Of a stretch of 64,000 nt of DNA, positions 7,703 through 17,393 are shown in pieces. Below the pieces are notes generated by a model. That model was not told the origin of the DNA. It did no database searches and worked only from the letters and a program-made list of their open reading frames with translations. The position numbers and the translations under genes are program-made. Every line of letters begins with the position of its first letter. Positions within the stretch are counted from its first letter, which is position 1. Source of the stretch: Lewinellaceae bacterium (GTDB taxonomy: Bacteria; Bacteroidota; Bacteroidia; Chitinophagales; Saprospiraceae); NCBI GenBank assembly GCA_020636195.1, contig JACJYH010000001.1, positions 674,872 through 738,871 of the forward strand, in the 5' to 3' direction.

Positions 7703-10294
7703 AAGTGCTAAGAGGTCGGGATGATTGCAACAATAGTTGAGAGGGTCTCTTACATTAACTCCAACCTGACATTGAGAAGTATTTCCGGAATCATCTACAG
7801 CAACAACGGTTTGATAGATTGTTGGTCCGCCCACGTACGAGCAATCTAAATTAAAGTCAGTGAATATTATTTGTACATTAATATCGCAATTGTCAATAGC
7901 GACTATATCAAAATCTCCAGCATCAGCTATAGCTATGCCATTTGATAATATATCAATATTTATTAAAGGTACTCCACATGTTAATATAGGGGGAACAATA
8001 TCAGTATCACATTGGTCACATTCCCCTAATCCAATTAGACAATAATCATCCCAATTGGAATCGAAGGTGTTCCCATTATCAATAAATGACCCAATGTGAG
8101 TTAGTTGCGAGCAAAGGTTTCTCAAATTTGGATGATAGCATCCAGAAAGATTATTACCGAATAGAAGCATAACTTCTAAATTCGTGAGAAATCCTAATTC
8201 ACCTGGAATAGAACCAGATAAATTATTTTCTGCCAATGAAATTTGTGATAAGTCATTCAAATAGCCTATACAAGGTGGGATTACCCCATGTAACTGATTT
8301 TGATGCAACCAAATGGACTCTATGTTGGTTAAATCACAAATTGTCCCTGGAATTATTCCAATAAGGTTGTTGCTGTTTAGATGAAGAACATTTAAATAAG
8401 GTAATTGGTCAAATATTTCAGGTATTTCCCCATCAAGATTATTATCACTCAACTCTAATCCTATCACATTGTCATTGGCATCGCAATTTACACCAAACCA
8501 CTCACATGGGTTACATGAATCAGTCCATCCTTCATTATTTGACCAGCCTAATCCATTAGTACTTTCATATAAAGTTTTTAATGCATCGTAAGCTGGATGT
8601 TTATTGGCGCAACAATCGAAAGGAACATCATTACATATATTCTCGATTTTGCCAATAAAACCATCTGATAAGCCTCCAGAAAAATTTGGCTGTAATGTAT
8701 TGTGTGTAACCCCTTGATTATCTGTCCATGAGGTAGTTGTTGATAATCCTGGATCAAATTTTAATCCATATATATATGTTTTGTCATTTTTAACTACCAA
8801 TCCTAGACTATATGAATTAATCAAATTTGTATTTACTCCATAATTATATGTGCTCAAAACATTTAAATCAGAAGAAAAAATTTGATAATGAAAATTGGAT
8901 TGATTTTGTTGTCCCAAATTATCAAAATATCCCTGATATTCAGTATGCTCATTTACGCTAAATATATGAATTCTGTCTTTGCTATCAATTTTAATTTCCG
9001 AGTTTGATCCATAAGCTGTCCCACCATATCCAAAATCCATAATAAGTTCAATAAAAGGTTCAGGTGCTTCTAAATTTATTTTAATGATTGGATTATGTAA
9101 CATTACATATTGATCATTAAATATGGATATATCTTGCAATTTTGGATAATACTTTGTAGATTGATATAAATATTCTTTTTTGAAAATAGCTGTCTTAAAT
9201 CCTTGGCCCTTGCTGTAAAAATAAATATTCCCACATAAATCATACTCAATATCAAAATCAAAATAATTAAAATCACCAGGTACCCCATTGTAAGCCCCAT
9301 CTGGGTCAACGTTATCCATTCTCCATGCTCCAATATTTGTTGAATAATTTACCGAAAAATCTGGGTTAAATATAAACAATTGCGGATTTGGAAAATAACC
9401 TGAATATTGATCATCAATGGCATTTTGGCTTATATGAGATTGATATCTATTATCGCCATTTGTTGAAATAAAAGCACTTCCGCCATTTGGTAGAGGTGAA
9501 AAAATAGAAGATAAATTGCCCCATTTTGCTCCTACAATTCCATCTGTTGATAAATAATTACTTGAATATACAATATGTTGATTATTTGGGTTTGTGCTTA
9601 ATTCGCAAAAGAAAATGTTACCTAGTGAAGTGTCTAAAGCGTTAGATGTAGTAATAATATTATTGGATGTTGTAATACCTGTCAATAGGATATTGTCATT
9701 TATTGGTCTATATTTTACTTTCAATTTAGTGTTTTTAGGCCCATTTTGATCTGAGTATGGACCTAATGATGCAGGTAATTCGTCTCCGTTTCCGCCAAAA
9801 TAAGATTGATAAAGTAGATTTTGTCCATTATTACTTAATTTTAAAATTAATACATCTGTGCCACCGTTATGTGTATTATCATGGGTTGGTGTTTGAGGTG
9901 GACCAGGCAAAGTGGTCATTGAAGTTATTCCAACCAAAGTAAGCGTTTTATCATTATTCATATGAATAGATGATGGCATATCCCATCCAAGAATAATGGT
10001 TGCCCACAGAACATTGGATGCATCATCTAAGCAAGCTACAAAAGTATTTTTTGCTGCAGAATTATTTCCAATCGTGTGTATATTGGGTAAAAAATTACTA
10101 TTTGACGTAGTACCTAACACATAAATATTTCCAGTAAGTTGGTCAACATCCACATCAATAATTTCATCATCCCCGGAACCACCAAAATAAGATAACCAAT
10201 TCAATTCACTGAATAAAGGATCAGAACAAGATTGACTATGGATAATTTGAAAATTAAATATTAATACAATTAATAAGGATAATATATTTTTCAT
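6782..10294 (-). CDS. Large LRR surface protein: propeller, two LRR blocks, HYR-like domain, T9SS sorting domain
   Basis: The start chosen is the ATG at 10294 (MKNILSLLIVLIFNFQ...), which gives a signal peptide and 1170 aa; it lies 13 bases after the previous stop. Order: residues ~25-555, SBBP-type propeller (SYFGGSGDDEIIDV, NIYVLGTT); ~565-760, first plant-type LRR block (YDALKTLYESTNGLGW cap, then LxGxIP repeats); ~765-845, an HYR-like Ig domain (DIVPPILTCG ... AVDDSGNTSQC); ~850-1095, second LRR block; ~1100-1170, T9SS type A domain. The last 306 residues are identical to those of the protein at 1323. Such proteins are exported and surface-displayed; a ligand cannot be named. Last gene of the set starting at 14329. 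Confidence 0.85.
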   Translation of the reverse strand: MKNILSLLIVLIFNFQIIHSQSCSDPLFSELNWLSYFGGSGDDEIIDVDVDQLTGNIYVLGTTSNSNFLPNIHTIGNNSAAKNTFVACLDDASNVLWATIILGWDMPSSIHMNNDKTLTLVGITSMTTLPGPPQTPTHDNTHNGGTDVLILKLSNNGQNLLYQSYFGGNGDELPASLGPYSDQNGPKNTKLKVKYRPINDNILLTGITTSNNIITTSNALDTSLGNIFFCELSTNPNNQHIVYSSNYLSTDGIVGAKWGNLSSIFSPLPNGGSAFISTNGDNRYQSHISQNAIDDQYSGYFPNPQLFIFNPDFSVNYSTNIGAWRMDNVDPDGAYNGVPGDFNYFDFDIEYDLCGNIYFYSKGQGFKTAIFKKEYLYQSTKYYPKLQDISIFNDQYVMLHNPIIKINLEAPEPFIELIMDFGYGGTAYGSNSEIKIDSKDRIHIFSVNEHTEYQGYFDNLGQQNQSNFHYQIFSSDLNVLSTYNYGVNTNLINSYSLGLVVKNDKTYIYGLKFDPGLSTTTSWTDNQGVTHNTLQPNFSGGLSDGFIGKIENICNDVPFDCCANKHPAYDALKTLYESTNGLGWSNNEGWTDSCNPCEWFGVNCDANDNVIGLELSDNNLDGEIPEIFDQLPYLNVLHLNSNNLIGIIPGTICDLTNIESIWLHQNQLHGVIPPCIGYLNDLSQISLAENNLSGSIPGELGFLTNLEVMLLFGNNLSGCYHPNLRNLCSQLTHIGSFIDNGNTFDSNWDDYCLIGLGECDQCDTDIVPPILTCGVPLINIDILSNGIAIADAGDFDIVAIDNCDINVQIIFTDFNLDCSYVGGPTIYQTVVAVDDSGNTSQCQVGVNVRDPLNYCCNHPDLLALQAFYDATNGDQWKNTVAGNKPWFEDCDPCGLHDGTPWYGITCNGNHRVSALGLNFNNLVGTIPPSIDGLNEVNWLVLYDNPGLTGIIPNTICNIPHLQFFSLLRNNHTGSIPPCMANMASLVEVNFASNDFTGTIPAFGTNNPNLVNLLLANNQLSGSLPTSLINIPNPSTITFNNNNLSGCYPPQLADLCDHNMGTITGLNNSKVSDGNSFAAPWEDFCSSGAGTCTSSVKDNQEIDFSIVPNPSDNFTKIIGTDIDKVQLYDIYGKLVRESVKSEIYIGDFSSGMYLVKVESNSQFGFKYFVKI

Positions 10295-10307
10295 GATTAC
10301 TTTTTTA

Positions 10308-12203
10308 TTATTTTTGAATACCACTTGATTGACAACACCCATAGAGTGCGCCAAAGAAACTGAAAGGCGAATTTTGAATAGGTACAGGATTGCTTTTATT
10401 ATTCGGGCTATTAGGATGCAACTTATTTAACGAAGTACCTACGGCAATTCCAACCTTTTGATTTTCACATGAAATTGAAAACCCTTTACTGTAAGCAAAT
10501 TCACCTGGTGTAATTTTATAGCAATCATTCCAATTTTTGTCAAAAACCAAAATTTGAGCTACATTTCCAAACCCACCAATTGTATAAATTTTGCTTCCAT
10601 CATTTGAAATTGACAACTCTTCAATATCATAGTTTTTAATTTCTTTTTCGTTCAAGTATTGAAAACTGCCTGATGAAGTACCTATATTATAACTCGCAAC
10701 GCCATACATACCAACTCCATATAACACGTTGCCAAAAACTTCTAGATCATTAATATAGAGAGACGTTCCTGGATTTTGCATATGAGGTTTAATCCATTTC
10801 AAATTCCCCAATAAATCCAATTCTCCAACATATCCCTTTCTAACTTTAGGGTCAACAGTTAGGTTTGTAAAATAATCCGAATTGGAGCTGTTTACAAATC
10901 TAAACATCAATTTTGCTGTTCCACTTCCTACATTTCTGCCAAAGTAATCACCAGAGAAAAATATCCTACTCCCTAATGCAGTTACTCCCAGTCCGACTAC
11001 TGCTCCTTCACCTAATTTATTAGGTCCATAGCCATTGTCTAAGGTCAAGGTTTTCACCCAGTTACACGAAGGTAAAGATGTTGGATTTTCGGTGTACATA
11101 GCAACATATCCTTTAGCTATTTCACCGTTACAACTTAAAACAGAGTTATTAGGTCGTGGATCAAAATCTACACTTCTATAAGTTAATCCCGTAATAACAA
11201 ACCTACTTTGGTCAATTATATACAAATCTTCAACAGTTGATCCCCATCCATCTCCAAATCCAAACGCCCATTGAACTTGTCCTGAAGAATTATACTTTAT
11301 CACAAATCCATTATCAAAACCTGGTCTTGGATTGGTTAAAGAATATCCATTAGCCAAGGATATTAAACCGCTTTTATACAAGCCTGATATATATATATTG
11401 CCTGAATCATCCACCTGAATTTCGGATACATCTTCATCTTTATTTCCACCAATGGTAATAATTGGATTTGAATTTGCATTTTTAAAGACTTGGACATCGT
11501 AATTGCCATCTGAATTTTTAATTGAAACTGCGTAATATTGATTACCATTTTTAATGCAAACATCATTATATCTACTCATAATTGTTTTAGAAACTAATTT
11601 ATTGGATGGGTGATAAATCATGTCTGTTATAGTGAATCCTTTTTCGTAATTTAGGCAGCAAGTTGAACAAGATGGCGAAATCGGAGGGCTAACTATTGGG
11701 ATCGAATTGCATAAGTCACTCCCTATAATATTAATATTTATACTGTTTTGGTTAAATGGGAAATCAGCGCCTTTGCATATCAAATATTCAGCATAACCAC
11801 CAGTCATAGTACTTCCAGATACTCCATTAATATTTAAAAAATAATTGGACTTTTGACCAGAGCTAATATTATAATCAAGACCCTGATATTGACAATTATT
11901 AAGGTAATACACATCGATTAAATCCTCATACCAAGTTCCTTCCTTGGTACTTATAATTAATCCTTCGCAAGTGTAATTCTGAGGAATATTTACTCTTAAT
12001 TTTTGGCAAGAATTTCCATTAGTACACCAACAATTATTACTAAATGTTAAGTTTACATTATATGCAGCTAGCATACCATAACCACTATTTAAATCTGGGG
12101 TTAAATTGGCAAATGTTGTTGTACAATTATTTAAGTTCTGGGCATTGATAATAATATTAAGCCAGATAATCAATAATGTTATTATAAAAAATTTATATTT
12201 CAT
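10308..12203 (-). CDS. Secreted propeller-type protein
   Basis: 631 aa with a clear signal peptide (MKYKFFIITLLIIWLNIIINAQ). Residues ~25-185 are Cys-rich (CWCTNGNSCQ, CSTCCLN). The rest holds SBBP-like propeller repeats such as IQVDDSGNIYISGLYKSG and LYIIDQSRFVITGLTYR. The C-terminus (GALYGCCQSSGIQK) is not a recognisable T9SS domain, so the protein may stay periplasmic or depend on a partner. It sits 13 bases upstream of the large LRR gene, whose N-terminal propeller it resembles, so the two may act together (inference). Confidence 0.75.
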   Translation of the reverse strand: MKYKFFIITLLIIWLNIIINAQNLNNCTTTFANLTPDLNSGYGMLAAYNVNLTFSNNCWCTNGNSCQKLRVNIPQNYTCEGLIISTKEGTWYEDLIDVYYLNNCQYQGLDYNISSGQKSNYFLNINGVSGSTMTGGYAEYLICKGADFPFNQNSININIIGSDLCNSIPIVSPPISPSCSTCCLNYEKGFTITDMIYHPSNKLVSKTIMSRYNDVCIKNGNQYYAVSIKNSDGNYDVQVFKNANSNPIITIGGNKDEDVSEIQVDDSGNIYISGLYKSGLISLANGYSLTNPRPGFDNGFVIKYNSSGQVQWAFGFGDGWGSTVEDLYIIDQSRFVITGLTYRSVDFDPRPNNSVLSCNGEIAKGYVAMYTENPTSLPSCNWVKTLTLDNGYGPNKLGEGAVVGLGVTALGSRIFFSGDYFGRNVGSGTAKLMFRFVNSSNSDYFTNLTVDPKVRKGYVGELDLLGNLKWIKPHMQNPGTSLYINDLEVFGNVLYGVGMYGVASYNIGTSSGSFQYLNEKEIKNYDIEELSISNDGSKIYTIGGFGNVAQILVFDKNWNDCYKITPGEFAYSKGFSISCENQKVGIAVGTSLNKLHPNSPNNKSNPVPIQNSPFSFFGALYGCCQSSGIQK

Positions 12204-12268
12204 AAATTAAAAAATTTTAGCGTATGAGTCTTTATTAAAGAGATATTAATCAATTGATAGTTAATAAA

Positions 12269-12844
12269 TCACCATATTTTGCAGTATGGCGGATTTTCAA
12301 AATTCAAGAGTATTTTAATATTTTGAGTAAATCCATTTTCTCTTTTAATTTTGGCATATGTTTGATTACCTGACTTATATACTTTCAATACTTCCGTTAC
12401 ATCAGAATAATTACCTATTTCAAAATAACAATATAAAAAATATGAATGGGTATTATCAATCACAAACAACCTGAAAAACCCCTCAAAGAGCCCTGAATAT
12501 ATTGGGTCAGGAAGTATCATAGCCTCTGGGTAGTAATGCATTATAGGAAAATTATAACTATGAGAATTATTAAATACTAACTCAGCAAGACTACTAGTCA
12601 GTGAAGGTTTAATCTTGGCAACGGACATTACACTATTCATATCAATGTCAGTTCCTTCGGCTTTTAAAAAATGAAAAATCAATTCATTCAAATTTGCTTT
12701 ATAGCTATTACAAAACTCAAAAGATAAATTCTTTTTATCCCCCTTAAATACTCGAGAAGGAGTATTCCTTATTTTTTGACTAGATAATGATGTGGCCATT
12801 AAAAATATAATAGCCAAAGTATTTACGTATTGAACTCTACACAT
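12269..12844 (-). CDS. Secreted hypothetical protein
   Basis: 191 aa. The N-terminus MCRVQYVNTLAIIFLMATSLSSQ is a plausible signal peptide. The mature part is mixed alpha/beta with many aromatics (HYYPEAM, YFLYCYFEIGNY) and no motif that I recognise. It lies in a same-strand series with gaps of 65-66 bases on both sides, so it is probably part of the 14329-6782 transcription unit. Confidence 0.65.
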   Translation of the reverse strand: MCRVQYVNTLAIIFLMATSLSSQKIRNTPSRVFKGDKKNLSFEFCNSYKANLNELIFHFLKAEGTDIDMNSVMSVAKIKPSLTSSLAELVFNNSHSYNFPIMHYYPEAMILPDPIYSGLFEGFFRLFVIDNTHSYFLYCYFEIGNYSDVTEVLKVYKSGNQTYAKIKRENGFTQNIKILLNFENPPYCKIW

Positions 12845-12910
12845 TATTAATATTTTAAATTAAATTCACTGAATAAGATAAATTGCGACTCATATTCCAA
12901 ACTTAAAATC

Positions 12911-14020
12911 TTAGTTCTTTTTAGAATTATTAGACTCTTGCGGTAAAGATTTTCTTGAGCAACACTTTTCTATTTGATTATATAAATCAGCATTTTCTTT
13001 TTTAAGTCTATCACAACAAATACAACATTTAGGTTGATTTTCAATTGTATTAATTGGAGGCTTTTGGATGAGTATAACACCTGAATTAGGTTTGGGATTC
13101 GGTCTAATATTAGGCTTTGGATAAGGATCTTTACAACATTTTGGATTTCTTTCACAACATTTATTTAACTGAGCCAATAATTCTTGATTTTCTTTTTCGA
13201 GATCTTTGCAACATTGGCAGCAATTGGAAATGGTTGGTATTTCCAAACTGTATATGCAAACATCATCAATACCTATATAAACCATTGCGTCTTGAATAAC
13301 ATCGTCACTATGTGTGATTAAAATATGTGTGATTTCATGATTAATAGAATTCATATTGAATGTTTCTTGAAACTGATATTTTGTACCTCTAAGCTGAAGA
13401 GAGGGATTATTAACTACGTATAATTCATTCCCGCATTCACTGTTTAGAGTTGTGGTAGCCAATAAAGAAATACTTAAACCCGGGAAAAGGCCCATGTTTG
13501 GTGGAGAATGAGATCCGGTTATTGTAGCTGGTGATTGATTGTTCGGATTATTTATACCGTAAATTGCAATTTTTGGCATGTCCTCTCCTTGATTACCGCC
13601 ATCATTTCTGCATGTATTTAAGCAACAATAGTCAAATGAAATTGAATATGAACCTGTATTTGGTATTATTGAAGAACTCAACTTATTAATAGCTCCCTCC
13701 CGTCTTCTACTTTGATAATCAGTTAAGTAATTAGCATTATAGTGGTTTGATATCCATAATGCTAAATAATTTCCACTTGCAGGTTGTGGGATCCAATTAG
13801 ATTGTAGTGCTTCATTTTCAACAAAATAATCAACAGTAGCCAATCCAGTATTAAGATTAGACCAACCACTTAAGGGAATGACTTTCCTGGCATCACTAGG
13901 ATCAGGTTGTGTATTTTCAAACCCTGGGTTTATAACTAAGTTGTTAGGGCACTCTTGAGCCCAATTAATGTTCGCTATCAATAAAATGACCGCTATCAAA
14001 ATTAAGTCTGTGAATTTCAT
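12911..14020 (-). CDS. Secreted protein with jelly-roll-like domain and paired-Cys coil repeats
   Basis: 369 aa with a signal peptide (MKFTDLILIAVILLIANINWA). Residues ~23-260 start NLVINPGFENTQP and contain GYNYLALWI- and YSISFDYCC-like strands, the pattern of galactose-binding/CBM-like domains that open with an N-P-G-F-E motif. Residues ~265-365 are unusual. Two blocks of the form CC-x-CC-x2-L-x-K-E-N, a short heptad-like stretch, then KCC are separated by a Pro/Asn-rich linker (DPYPKPNIRPNPKPN). There is no T9SS domain. The Cys pairs could make disulphide-locked coiled coils or bind metal; I know of no family with this layout. Confidence 0.75.
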   Translation of the reverse strand: MKFTDLILIAVILLIANINWAQECPNNLVINPGFENTQPDPSDARKVIPLSGWSNLNTGLATVDYFVENEALQSNWIPQPASGNYLALWISNHYNANYLTDYQSRRREGAINKLSSSIIPNTGSYSISFDYCCLNTCRNDGGNQGEDMPKIAIYGINNPNNQSPATITGSHSPPNMGLFPGLSISLLATTTLNSECGNELYVVNNPSLQLRGTKYQFQETFNMNSINHEITHILITHSDDVIQDAMVYIGIDDVCIYSLEIPTISNCCQCCKDLEKENQELLAQLNKCCERNPKCCKDPYPKPNIRPNPKPNSGVILIQKPPINTIENQPKCCICCDRLKKENADLYNQIEKCCSRKSLPQESNNSKKN

Positions 14021-14077
14021 TTTTACTTGTTTTATTAATTAATATTTTATAATTCGCACAATAATTGTTTTCAAATG

Positions 14078-14329
14078 TTATTTTTTAAGTTTTAAGATCT
14101 CCTCCACCACAAACACATTCTTCTTACCATCCTTAGTTATGATCTCCATTCCTGACGAGAGGATGTCATATACTTTGTATGATCGGATGGAAGCGATCTC
14201 GCTCCTTGGAATTACTAATGAGAGGCTTGAATCTTGAAAATCTTCCATCTCAAATCGGACCGCATCTCCATCATCAAGAATCAGTTCGCCATGAATTTGC
14301 TTAACTCCATCCCATAAAACTGCTTTCAT
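14078..14329 (-). CDS. Small cytoplasmic protein, first gene of the 14329-6782 unit
   Basis: 83 aa, no signal peptide. It is strand-rich with acidic patches (ELILDDGDAVRFEME) and an EEILKLKK end, compatible with a small beta-barrel or PH-like fold; no family recognised. Base use is less AT-rich than its secreted neighbours. It starts 15 bases from a TAATTTTG -7 box (14344-14351) with the shared CTACCATT site upstream, so it is probably the leader gene of the unit. Confidence 0.65.
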   Translation of the reverse strand: MKAVLWDGVKQIHGELILDDGDAVRFEMEDFQDSSLSLVIPRSEIASIRSYKVYDILSSGMEIITKDGKKNVFVVEEILKLKK

Positions 14330-14343
14330 TCATTCTTTTCATC

Positions 14344-14408
14344 AAAATTATTATGAAGTTATTATGTATTTATGGTCAATTTATAAATGGTAGGTTTGGG
14401 TTTATTTT
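14344..14408 (-). promoter_or_regulatory. Promoter P3 with a single CTACCATT site
   Basis: On the gene strand: CTACCATT (plus-strand 14387-14394), then a TAATTTTG -7 box (14344-14351). The 36-position spacing is exactly that of P1 and P2. The bases beyond the site (ATGGTAGGTTTGGGTTTATT on the plus strand) also match P1/P2 with few differences. Only one site is present here, not two. Confidence 0.55.
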
Positions 14409-14438
14409 CGGTATGGTTTTTTTTATAATCAGAAATTC

Positions 14439-17393
14439 TTAACGTATAGGAATCTGAATCAGAATTTTAGTGCCGCATTCATCAGAATCAATTTTCAAAT
14501 CGAAATTTTTACCAGCTTCAGCATAGATTAAGTCAAGTCGTTTCTTTGTCAAGTTCATGCCAAAAGACTTTCTTTTTGCGTTATGAGTCGTCTGAATTCC
14601 ATGTCCATTGTCTTGGACAGTGATATGTAGTAAATTATCTATTAGTACAAAATCAATGGATATACAACCCGAGTTGTCATTTTTGCCTTTCATCCCATGC
14701 GTTATAGCATTTTCAACGAATGGCTGAATTAAAAAAGGTGGAATTTTAATTTCATTAAATTCCAAATTGTTGGATTTTGATATTTTATATTGAAATCTAT
14801 TTGGAATCCTCATTTTTTCAAGTTCGCAATAATTATCTAATAGGCTGATTTCATCGGAAAGTGTGATTTTATCCTCTTTATTGGCTTCCAAAAACAATCG
14901 TATCAGGTGTGCAAACTGAGCTAAATATCTCATAGCCAAGGTTTTTTCATTCAACATTATGTAACTCTGGATTGAATTAAGACAATTGAATATAAAATGA
15001 GGATTCATTTGAGAATTTAATGCCTCCTTTTCTAAGATTCTAATTTCATCTAAATATTTCTTCTTTTCTACGTTTTTTTGATTAACATATCTGAATACAC
15101 TGTGGATAATTAGTATAAAACACAAGGCACTTATAGATCGGAACCAAATCGATGCCCACCATGGCTTATTGATTTTAAATGAAAATGTGGATGAATCGCT
15201 CCACAATCCTTGTTTATTTTGTGATTGAATCTCTATCAAATATTTATTAGGTTGTAGTTTGGTCAAAAATAGCTCCCTGTTTTTTGTTTCAATCCATGGT
15301 CCAGAATTGACTCTATACCTATACATCATATTGGCCACGTGTGCATAGTCAATCGTTAAGTAATCAATTTTGAGTTCATTTTTATTATATGGAAAATCCC
15401 AATTTCGATCCAATGAAATCCTGTCACTTTCATTGAAAATCGAAATAATTTTGGGCTTTGGTCTAAATGTATCTATTGTAGAAATATTTTCATCAAAGAC
15501 GATTACTCCATGATCTGAGGTAGCGTACACTTTGCCATTTATAATTTCACATTCATTAAAATTATTTGTAGGTAAACCATAACTGGTAGAAAAGTTCTCA
15601 ATGTGATGTACTCCATCTTTTATACTAATCTTACTCAATCCTTTTAAACTTGCTATCCAAATATTTCCGGATTCTGAAGTTTTTGCATCTTCAAGATTAT
15701 TGGAGCTTAGTCCATCTCTTTTAGTAATAAAATCAACACAATAGTCTTCGTGCAGTATGCCTAATCCTCCATCTAGTGTCGCCACCAACATAGTATGATT
15801 TAGAGAATCGGCAAATAAACTTTGAACTCTTCTATTTTTAAATTCAGGAACGGTTTCAGTTTTACCATTATTTAATTCAATAACTCTGAACAGACCATTC
15901 ATTGTGCCAAAATATAGGTTATCTTGTATTTTGTTAGAGCAATTAATTCTAAAATTTTGATTCCTAGAAAATATATAAGTAGCTTTCTCAAAAGCATAAA
16001 TTTTCGGTTGTCGTGGTATTATTTTATACCTATTATTTGGCCCACCAAGAATACATTTATCCTTAAAAAAAACACACACTTGTGGTGAACCATAGCTGGT
16101 TATAGGTATCCCTTTATTTGCCGCATCAATTGCAATCAAATCAGAACCTAAGCCAACCCAAAGATATCCTGTTTGTTCATCATATTTAAGCAAATTATAT
16201 GTAAATCTGACTACTTTTTTTTTATAGGTAATCTTTTTATTTTCAAAATCATAAACAAAAATGGCCTTTTTCTTTTTTGAAATTGCAATGGAATTGTCCT
16301 TCAGTTTTTCAATAGCAAAAAATACATCATTTTGAAATTCAAGATTTAGGTATTGAATTTTTGGATTTTTGATGTATAACACACCGTTTGAAATGGTTGT
16401 TACCCAATACCCACCTCGTGTATCTTCTAAAAATCCCGTAGCTTCTATGTTTGCAAAAATCACCTCATACTCTGGCTTTGAAATATCAAAATATCTTACC
16501 AATTCCTTTCTATCATTTAAAAAAAAGACCGGATTGTGATTTTGATCTTGTTCTATGACATTTGCATTAATTGCCTTGATTAAGTAACTTGTGTCATTGT
16601 CATAATACATAATTTTATTATCTAGACTTATTAAAAGATAATCATCAAATAAAACAGCATTAAAATTTTCAATTGCTAGACCGGAATTCAGTTCTTTCTT
16701 ATTCAGTTCAATTCTATTATTACAAAAGAAATAAGAATAAGATTCTATATTTATAATTGTATTGTATAAAGATATAGAATCAGCAACCATGGCATAATGT
16801 ACATTTTGTTTGTTGTCAATCATTATGTAAATGTTGTTTTTGTCATTTACAAAATTTACTTTACCGTGAGCATCTATGATTAACAAGCCAAATCTAGTGA
16901 TGGATAAATAGACTTTTTCTTTTTCCACATAGATTTTTAAAATATATAATCTGTTCTTATCCTTAATAAAATCTGCAATGATGCCATTATACTTATAGCT
17001 TTTAAACTTATCACTTTCGCGGTCATATACATACAGTTGATTTTTGATTCCACCTACCCAAATCCTTCCACATTCGTCCTCAAAAATTTCAAAGATGACC
17101 ATTTCATCTATACCGTCTTCTACACCATAATACCTAAAATCATATCCATTATATTTGACTATGCCTCGATCCGTACCAATCCAAATATAACCATGAGAAT
17201 CTTCAATCACTTTGTGACATTCATTACTAGGTAAGCCATCTTGAGTGGTAAATTTTTGGAAGATGTAATTTGATTCTTGGCCCAAAATATTAGAACTTGT
17301 CAATAATAGCAAAATACTTAGGATCCAAAACTGGTTCTTACGAAATATACTCCTTAAGGAAATAAATAAAAAAAGCAAATTGTCAGCTTGCAT
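14439..17393 (-). CDS. Propeller/Y_Y_Y sensor histidine kinase, LytS type
   Basis: The start chosen is the ATG at 17393 (MQADNLLFLFISLRS), overlapping the regulator stop by 11 bases; the frame is open to 17477, but that would overlap by 95. 984 aa: membrane segment and signal at ~15-35; Reg_prop propeller repeats over ~40-640 (TTQDGLPSNECHKVIEDSHG, IWIGTDRGIVKY, IWIASLKGLSKI); a Y_Y_Y domain (~645-745, YRYRVNSGPW); one transmembrane helix (~755-775); then a His_kinase with NSQMNPHFIFNCLNS, IPPFLIQPFVENAITHG and VQDNGHGI. A periplasmic propeller senses the ligand; the cytoplasmic part phosphorylates the adjacent LytTR regulator. Unlike classic hybrid two-component proteins, it carries no receiver or DNA-binding domain. 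Confidence 0.92.
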   Translation of the reverse strand: MQADNLLFLFISLRSIFRKNQFWILSILLLLTSSNILGQESNYIFQKFTTQDGLPSNECHKVIEDSHGYIWIGTDRGIVKYNGYDFRYYGVEDGIDEMVIFEIFEDECGRIWVGGIKNQLYVYDRESDKFKSYKYNGIIADFIKDKNRLYILKIYVEKEKVYLSITRFGLLIIDAHGKVNFVNDKNNIYIMIDNKQNVHYAMVADSISLYNTIINIESYSYFFCNNRIELNKKELNSGLAIENFNAVLFDDYLLISLDNKIMYYDNDTSYLIKAINANVIEQDQNHNPVFFLNDRKELVRYFDISKPEYEVIFANIEATGFLEDTRGGYWVTTISNGVLYIKNPKIQYLNLEFQNDVFFAIEKLKDNSIAISKKKKAIFVYDFENKKITYKKKVVRFTYNLLKYDEQTGYLWVGLGSDLIAIDAANKGIPITSYGSPQVCVFFKDKCILGGPNNRYKIIPRQPKIYAFEKATYIFSRNQNFRINCSNKIQDNLYFGTMNGLFRVIELNNGKTETVPEFKNRRVQSLFADSLNHTMLVATLDGGLGILHEDYCVDFITKRDGLSSNNLEDAKTSESGNIWIASLKGLSKISIKDGVHHIENFSTSYGLPTNNFNECEIINGKVYATSDHGVIVFDENISTIDTFRPKPKIISIFNESDRISLDRNWDFPYNKNELKIDYLTIDYAHVANMMYRYRVNSGPWIETKNRELFLTKLQPNKYLIEIQSQNKQGLWSDSSTFSFKINKPWWASIWFRSISALCFILIIHSVFRYVNQKNVEKKKYLDEIRILEKEALNSQMNPHFIFNCLNSIQSYIMLNEKTLAMRYLAQFAHLIRLFLEANKEDKITLSDEISLLDNYCELEKMRIPNRFQYKISKSNNLEFNEIKIPPFLIQPFVENAITHGMKGKNDNSGCISIDFVLIDNLLHITVQDNGHGIQTTHNAKRKSFGMNLTKKRLDLIYAEAGKNFDLKIDSDECGTKILIQIPIR

